A stretch of DNA of 64,000 nt from Polaromonas glacialis (GTDB lineage Bacteria > Pseudomonadota > Gammaproteobacteria > Burkholderiales > Burkholderiaceae_C). The notes below the pieces were generated by a model, which was not told the origin of the DNA, ran no database searches, and was given only the letters and a program-made list of their open reading frames with translations. The position numbers and the translations under genes were made by a program. The DNA lies in the NCBI RefSeq assembly GCF_000709345.1, contig NZ_KL448325.1, positions 1 through 64,000 on the forward strand, given 5' to 3'. This document shows, in pieces, positions 60,691-64,000 of the stretch (position 1 is the stretch's first letter; each line of letters starts with the position of its first letter).

Positions 60691-61227
60691 ATGGCCCGTA
60701 TCCCCCTTCCCACGCCAGCCGACGAACCCGAGGCATTTGCGCTTCTCCAGGCCAAGCGCAGTCACGCGCCGAATGCGGAAATCTACCGGACGCTTGCCAT
60801 TTGCCCGGAAATCCTGGAGGCTTTCCTACCCATGGCCGATGCGGTTCGCAAGGGCTATGGCATCGATCCCAAATTGCGGGAGATGGCCATTGTCATGACG
60901 TGCCAGACCATGGGCACAAGTTACGAACACAACCCGCATTGGAATCGGGCCATCAAGGAGGGCGTTTCGAAGGAGAAAATGCTGGCGCTTTGGGATTTCG
61001 AACAGAGCGCCCTCTTCTCAGAGCTTGAAAAAGCCGTGCTTCGTCTGGCACGGGATGCGACCCGTGCGCCAGCGCAGGTGAGCCCCGAAGTCTGGAACGC
61101 CGTGCACCGCGAACTGGGCAGTCAGCAGAGTCTGGCGCTTTTGTTCAGCATCGGTTGGTACAACATGACTGGTCGCTTGACGGGTCCCCTCGACCTCAGC
61201 GACGAGGCCGCGTTCGCTCGCATTTAA
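60691..61227 (+). CDS. Carboxymuconolactone decarboxylase-family protein
   Basis: The 178-residue protein has the AhpD-like helical core: DPKLREMAIVMTCQTMGTSY, EHNPHWNRAIKEGVSKEKML and LFSELEKAVLRLARDATRAP. The CxxC pair of peroxidase AhpD proteins is absent, while EHNPHW matches the H-containing motif of decarboxylase-like members. It starts 9 bp after the monooxygenase gene. It may act on a lactone or quinone product in the pathway; no specific reaction can be assigned. Confidence 0.88.
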   Translation: MARIPLPTPADEPEAFALLQAKRSHAPNAEIYRTLAICPEILEAFLPMADAVRKGYGIDPKLREMAIVMTCQTMGTSYEHNPHWNRAIKEGVSKEKMLALWDFEQSALFSELEKAVLRLARDATRAPAQVSPEVWNAVHRELGSQQSLALLFSIGWYNMTGRLTGPLDLSDEAAFARI

Positions 61228-61248
61228 ATATACAACAGGAGACACACC

Positions 61249-62271
61249 ATGCCACTTCCCAAACCCGTTTTCTATCCACCCTTTAACATCACCCGGGCGA
61301 GCCACGCCGTCATCACCTCGCGCGATCTCGAGGCTAGCCGGGACTTTTATGAACAGGTCGTGGGACTTGTCTTGACCGACCGCGACGCTGACACCCTTTA
61401 CTTCCGTGGATTGGAAGAGGTGTGCCACCACAGCCTGGTCATCAAGCGCAGCGGCAGCAAGGGGCATGAATGTGAAGCCATCGGCATGCGGGTGCTGACG
61501 GATGAAGAGCTGGACAAGGCCGAGCATTTCTTCAAGGCCAAGGGTCTGCCGGCGCGTTGGATCGAGGTGCCCCACCAGGGCCGCACGCTCCTGGTGAACG
61601 ACCCGGCCGGAACGCCGCTGCAGCTGTGCGCCACCATGTCGGTGATGCCCCGTCTATACACGCAATTCCAGGACTTCAAGGGCGGCGCTGCCATGCGCTT
61701 CGACCACTACCAAGTGCCCGTGACAGACGTGCAGACTCAGACCGATTTTTATGCCGAAATGGGGTTTCGCATTTCAGAGTACATGGCGCTGGATGACAAA
61801 CTGATTGTGACCTTCATGTTTCGCAAGCACAGCACCCAGGACATCGTCTTTTTGGAGAACCCGGGCCCGCGCCTGCATCACTTTGCCTACACCGTTTCCG
61901 ATTCGCACAGCATCCTGCGCGCCTGCGATGTTGCCGGCAATCTGGGCTTTGGCGATTCGGTGGAGCGAGGGCCAGGACGGCATGGCCCGGCGGGTGTGTT
62001 TTTCGTTTACTTCAGGGACCCCGATGGCCATCGGGTGGAATTGTTCTGCGATCACTATGCACTGATCGATAGCGAGGTTGAACCCGTGCTGTGGGACATG
62101 AGCAAGCCCGGCCTGTCATTGCGCTGGGGCTTGCCACCCCAGGAGTGCTGGTTCACCGAAGCCACCCATTTCAGCGACGTTCCGGTCGTGGAACTCGATG
62201 GCAAGCGGGGTCCCATGGCGACGCTTGAGAACTACCTGGCAGACAAAGCGCGCGCCAGGGCCGCTCAATAG
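61249..62271 (+). CDS. Type I extradiol ring-cleavage dioxygenase (VOC fold)
   Basis: ATG 61249 follows ACAGGAGACACACC. The 340-residue protein has two VOC modules. Metal ligands are visible in the second: H153 in RFDHYQVPVTDVQTQTDFYA, H210 or H211 in PRLHHFAYTV and E264 in DPDGHRVELFCDHY. The size and order match catechol 2,3-dioxygenase-like enzymes that need Fe(II) and cleave next to the diol. It probably opens the ring of the catechol made by the HpaB-type enzyme. Confidence 0.92.
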   Translation: MPLPKPVFYPPFNITRASHAVITSRDLEASRDFYEQVVGLVLTDRDADTLYFRGLEEVCHHSLVIKRSGSKGHECEAIGMRVLTDEELDKAEHFFKAKGLPARWIEVPHQGRTLLVNDPAGTPLQLCATMSVMPRLYTQFQDFKGGAAMRFDHYQVPVTDVQTQTDFYAEMGFRISEYMALDDKLIVTFMFRKHSTQDIVFLENPGPRLHHFAYTVSDSHSILRACDVAGNLGFGDSVERGPGRHGPAGVFFVYFRDPDGHRVELFCDHYALIDSEVEPVLWDMSKPGLSLRWGLPPQECWFTEATHFSDVPVVELDGKRGPMATLENYLADKARARAAQ

Positions 62272-62345
62272 TTCTGCACGGGGCCGCTTCGGTGGCCCCC
62301 GCCTTGGCGGGACAACATCGACCCAAAAAATCGGAGACATTCAAA

Positions 62346-63347
62346 ATGACGACACAGATGGCCACCACGATTGAAGCGCGTAGCAGCGCTGTCACAACTA
62401 GCTTTGACAAACGCAGCTTGCGGGACGCATTTGGCTCGTTCGCCACGGGCGTGACGATTGTCACCACGGCCGGGCCAACCGGGGCCGATATCGGTTTGAC
62501 AGCGAACAGCTTTTCCTCCGTGTCGCTGGACCCGCCCATGGTGCTCTGGAGCCTGGCCCGCACCTCCGCAAACATCGATGCTTTTCGCAACAGCGGGCAT
62601 TTCGCCGTGCACATCCTGTCTGCCGATCAGGAAGCGCTGTCGGGGCGGTTTGCAAGCAAGGTCGCAGACCGCTTCGAAGGACTTGCACTCGACCGCGGGC
62701 CGGACGGCATTCCGATGTTGCCAGACTGCATGGCCCGCTTTGCCTGCAAGCTTGCTTACCAGTACGAGGGCGGCGACCACGTGATCTTCGTCGGCGAGAT
62801 TGTCGATTTCGGCCATTCCGCGCGCAAGCCACTGGTCTTTCACGGCGGACGCTATGGTATGTTGCTGCCCAAGCAATCGGCCCCGGCGGCGGATTCGGCG
62901 GATGCGCTCAGCAATCTGTCGTCGGATGATTTGCTGTACCAGGTCTCGAACGCCTACTTCCGGACACGGCAGGCCGTGGTTGATGAGCTGGAGCACCATG
63001 GCTGGACGGCAGAAGAGTATGCCGTACTCAGCATCATTGGTCGGGAAGATGGGTTGTGCATGCCTGAGATCGTGGCGCGTAGCGAAAAATTCCGGGGCCA
63101 GACGATTTCCGCCGAGATCGTTCAAAAGCTCGTCGCACGTGGCCTGCTTCACGAAGGCGATTCCACGGATGGACAGACAAAGGTCAGGTTGACCTCCGAA
63201 GGCCGCCTTTCGGTCATGGAACTAATCGCGATACGCAAGTCTAGCGAGGCCGATGTCCAGGGCAGTCTGGACCCGAGCGAAGTGCAACTGCTGAAACACC
63301 TTTTGGGTCGGCTTGAACATTCCGCCCACGTGGTGGCATCGACTTAA
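62346..63347 (+). CDS. Flavin reductase fused to a MarR-like domain (C1-type)
   Basis: I take ATG 62346 (CGGAGAC upstream). Residues 20-180 are the HpaC-like flavin reductase: LRDAFGSFATGVTIVTTAGP, LTANSFSSVSLDPPMVLWSL, GHFAVHILSADQEALSGRFA, VIFVGEIVDFGHSARKPLVF. Residues 200-320 form a winged-helix MarR-like domain: NAYFRTRQAVVDELEHHGWT, IIGREDGLCMPEIVARS and LTSEGRLSVMEL. The same fusion is known in the C1 reductase of Acinetobacter p-hydroxyphenylacetate hydroxylase, where substrate binding at the C-terminal domain activates FMN reduction. It should feed reduced FMN to the HpaB-type enzyme. Confidence 0.92.
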   Translation: MTTQMATTIEARSSAVTTSFDKRSLRDAFGSFATGVTIVTTAGPTGADIGLTANSFSSVSLDPPMVLWSLARTSANIDAFRNSGHFAVHILSADQEALSGRFASKVADRFEGLALDRGPDGIPMLPDCMARFACKLAYQYEGGDHVIFVGEIVDFGHSARKPLVFHGGRYGMLLPKQSAPAADSADALSNLSSDDLLYQVSNAYFRTRQAVVDELEHHGWTAEEYAVLSIIGREDGLCMPEIVARSEKFRGQTISAEIVQKLVARGLLHEGDSTDGQTKVRLTSEGRLSVMELIAIRKSSEADVQGSLDPSEVQLLKHLLGRLEHSAHVVAST

Positions 63348-63514
63348 GCACCCAAACCCGCAACGTTAATTGACCGATGTAAGTCTGATCAGATTGAAGC
63401 GGTGAGCGGCACGAAGCTTGTCTGTCCGGAACTCTCCGTCCCTTGAAGGGCCTCTGATTCTGGCCGGGCGAATATGACGCGCACAAAAAAAACCATGAAA
63501 TTGAGGAGACAAAA

Positions 63515-64000
63515 ATGAAACGACGAACACTTGCCTTTGTGGCCATAGGCCTTGGTTTAGCTTTACCGGTGAGCTGGGCGCAGTCCTTCCCTATGAAGCC
63601 GGTGCGCATCATTTCCCCATTTTCCGCAGGTAGTGGGCCCGATGCCCTGACCCGAATCGTTGCGGACAAGCTGTCGGCCATATGGAAAGTGGCCGTGGTG
63701 GTCGATCCCCGGCCAGGCGCCAGTGGTTTTCTGGCTGCTGGAGCCGCAAAACAGGCAGCGCCCACGGGCCACGACCTTTTCCTGGCTGATGTCGGTCATC
63801 TGGCTATCAACCCATCCCTGTTCAAAAAGCTGCCCTATGATCCGAAGGAGGACTTTGTGCCGGTGGGCGGCATGTTTCGCACCTCGTTTTTTATCATGGT
63901 GGGGGCCAATAGCCCGCTTCGCACTGTGAAGGATCTGATTGCCGCAGCCGCCACGCCTGGCAAAGTCACCTATGGTTCCACCGCGATCGGCAGCCCGCCT
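63515..64000 (+). CDS. Bug-family tripartite tricarboxylate receptor, truncated by the window
   Basis: ATG 63515 follows GAGGAGAC. The first 162 codons show a signal peptide (RRTLAFVAIGLGLALPVSWA) and the family pattern PMKPVRIISPFSAGSGPDAL, VVDPRPGASGFLAAGAAKQA and YGSTAIGSPP. Bug proteins are periplasmic receptors for carboxylates and aromatic acids and are abundant in betaproteobacteria. The gene follows the ring-cleavage operon at 167 bp and may bind its substrate. The 3' end is outside. Confidence 0.93.
   Translation, partial: MKRRTLAFVAIGLGLALPVSWAQSFPMKPVRIISPFSAGSGPDALTRIVADKLSAIWKVAVVVDPRPGASGFLAAGAAKQAAPTGHDLFLADVGHLAINPSLFKKLPYDPKEDFVPVGGMFRTSFFIMVGANSPLRTVKDLIAAAATPGKVTYGSTAIGSPP

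Overview
The window looks like the accessory part of a high-GC betaproteobacterial chromosome, most likely from the Comamonadaceae (Polaromonas, Variovorax or Rhodoferax type). This is inferred from DUF1302/DUF1329 outer-membrane operons, a Bug-type solute receptor, many CocE, CaiB and VOC catabolic genes, LysR regulators and an ssb-like gene type common on betaproteobacterial islands. No ribosomal or other marker gene is present to prove the genus.

Region 1 (1-20 kb) is a decaying mobile and stress region. An IS4-family transposase gene is split by an IS1595-family element with target duplications. A hybrid histidine kinase follows with a single frameshift, then an HPP-CBS membrane protein, a small ion channel and a thioredoxin-like protein. 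Two related but differently damaged copies of an island segment (AbiE-type toxin/antitoxin plus an ssb-like gene) lie at 7.5-8.2 kb and 13.1-14.9 kb. Between them sit a HigBA toxin-antitoxin pair with a double operator, a cytochrome c' scrap, a decayed tRNA-fMet-like copy with its terminator, and a kinase with its catalytic core in the middle of a chain of PAS domains. Directly after the second copy is an odd two-gene unit (15.16-17.33 kb): an integrase-fold protein lacking most catalytic residues, and a protein whose C-terminus resembles the Whirly single-strand DNA-binding fold. An intact FMN riboswitch then precedes a lone lumazine synthase gene.

Region 2 (19.5-37.6 kb) is a long minus-strand catabolic and transport run: FUSC, SMP-30 lactonase, small VOC/NTF2/dimeric-barrel proteins, two related MFS transporters, a branched-chain-type binding protein, an RND/MMPL exporter, a YCF48-like protein, DUF1329 and DUF1302. 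It has grown by local duplication: the MFS+MMPL pair is doubled with one MMPL copy gutted, and the DUF1329 5' end is copied. Two overlapping LysR genes face it and are the likely regulators.

Region 3 (38-51.6 kb) holds two SnoaL/NTF2 genes, one cut off from its ribosome-binding site by an IS982 insertion. It also holds two paralogous modules, each a TetR regulator divergent from two CocE/NonD hydrolases, with similar palindromic operators. A broken SDR gene and an NmrA-like gene lie between the modules.

Region 4 (51.7-57.6 kb) is a CoA-ester operon: CitE-type lyase, CaiB-type CoA transferase, MaoC-type hydratase, both ETF subunits and an acyl-CoA dehydrogenase, with a divergent LysR gene. 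Region 5 (59.1-63.3 kb) is a compact ring-hydroxylation and ring-cleavage operon: HpaB-type monooxygenase, CMD protein, extradiol dioxygenase and a flavin reductase fused to a MarR-like domain. A truncated Bug receptor gene ends the window. Together regions 2-5 suggest uptake and breakdown of a hydrophobic or aromatic compound through hydrolysis, ring cleavage and beta-oxidation-like steps; the substrate cannot be read from sequence.
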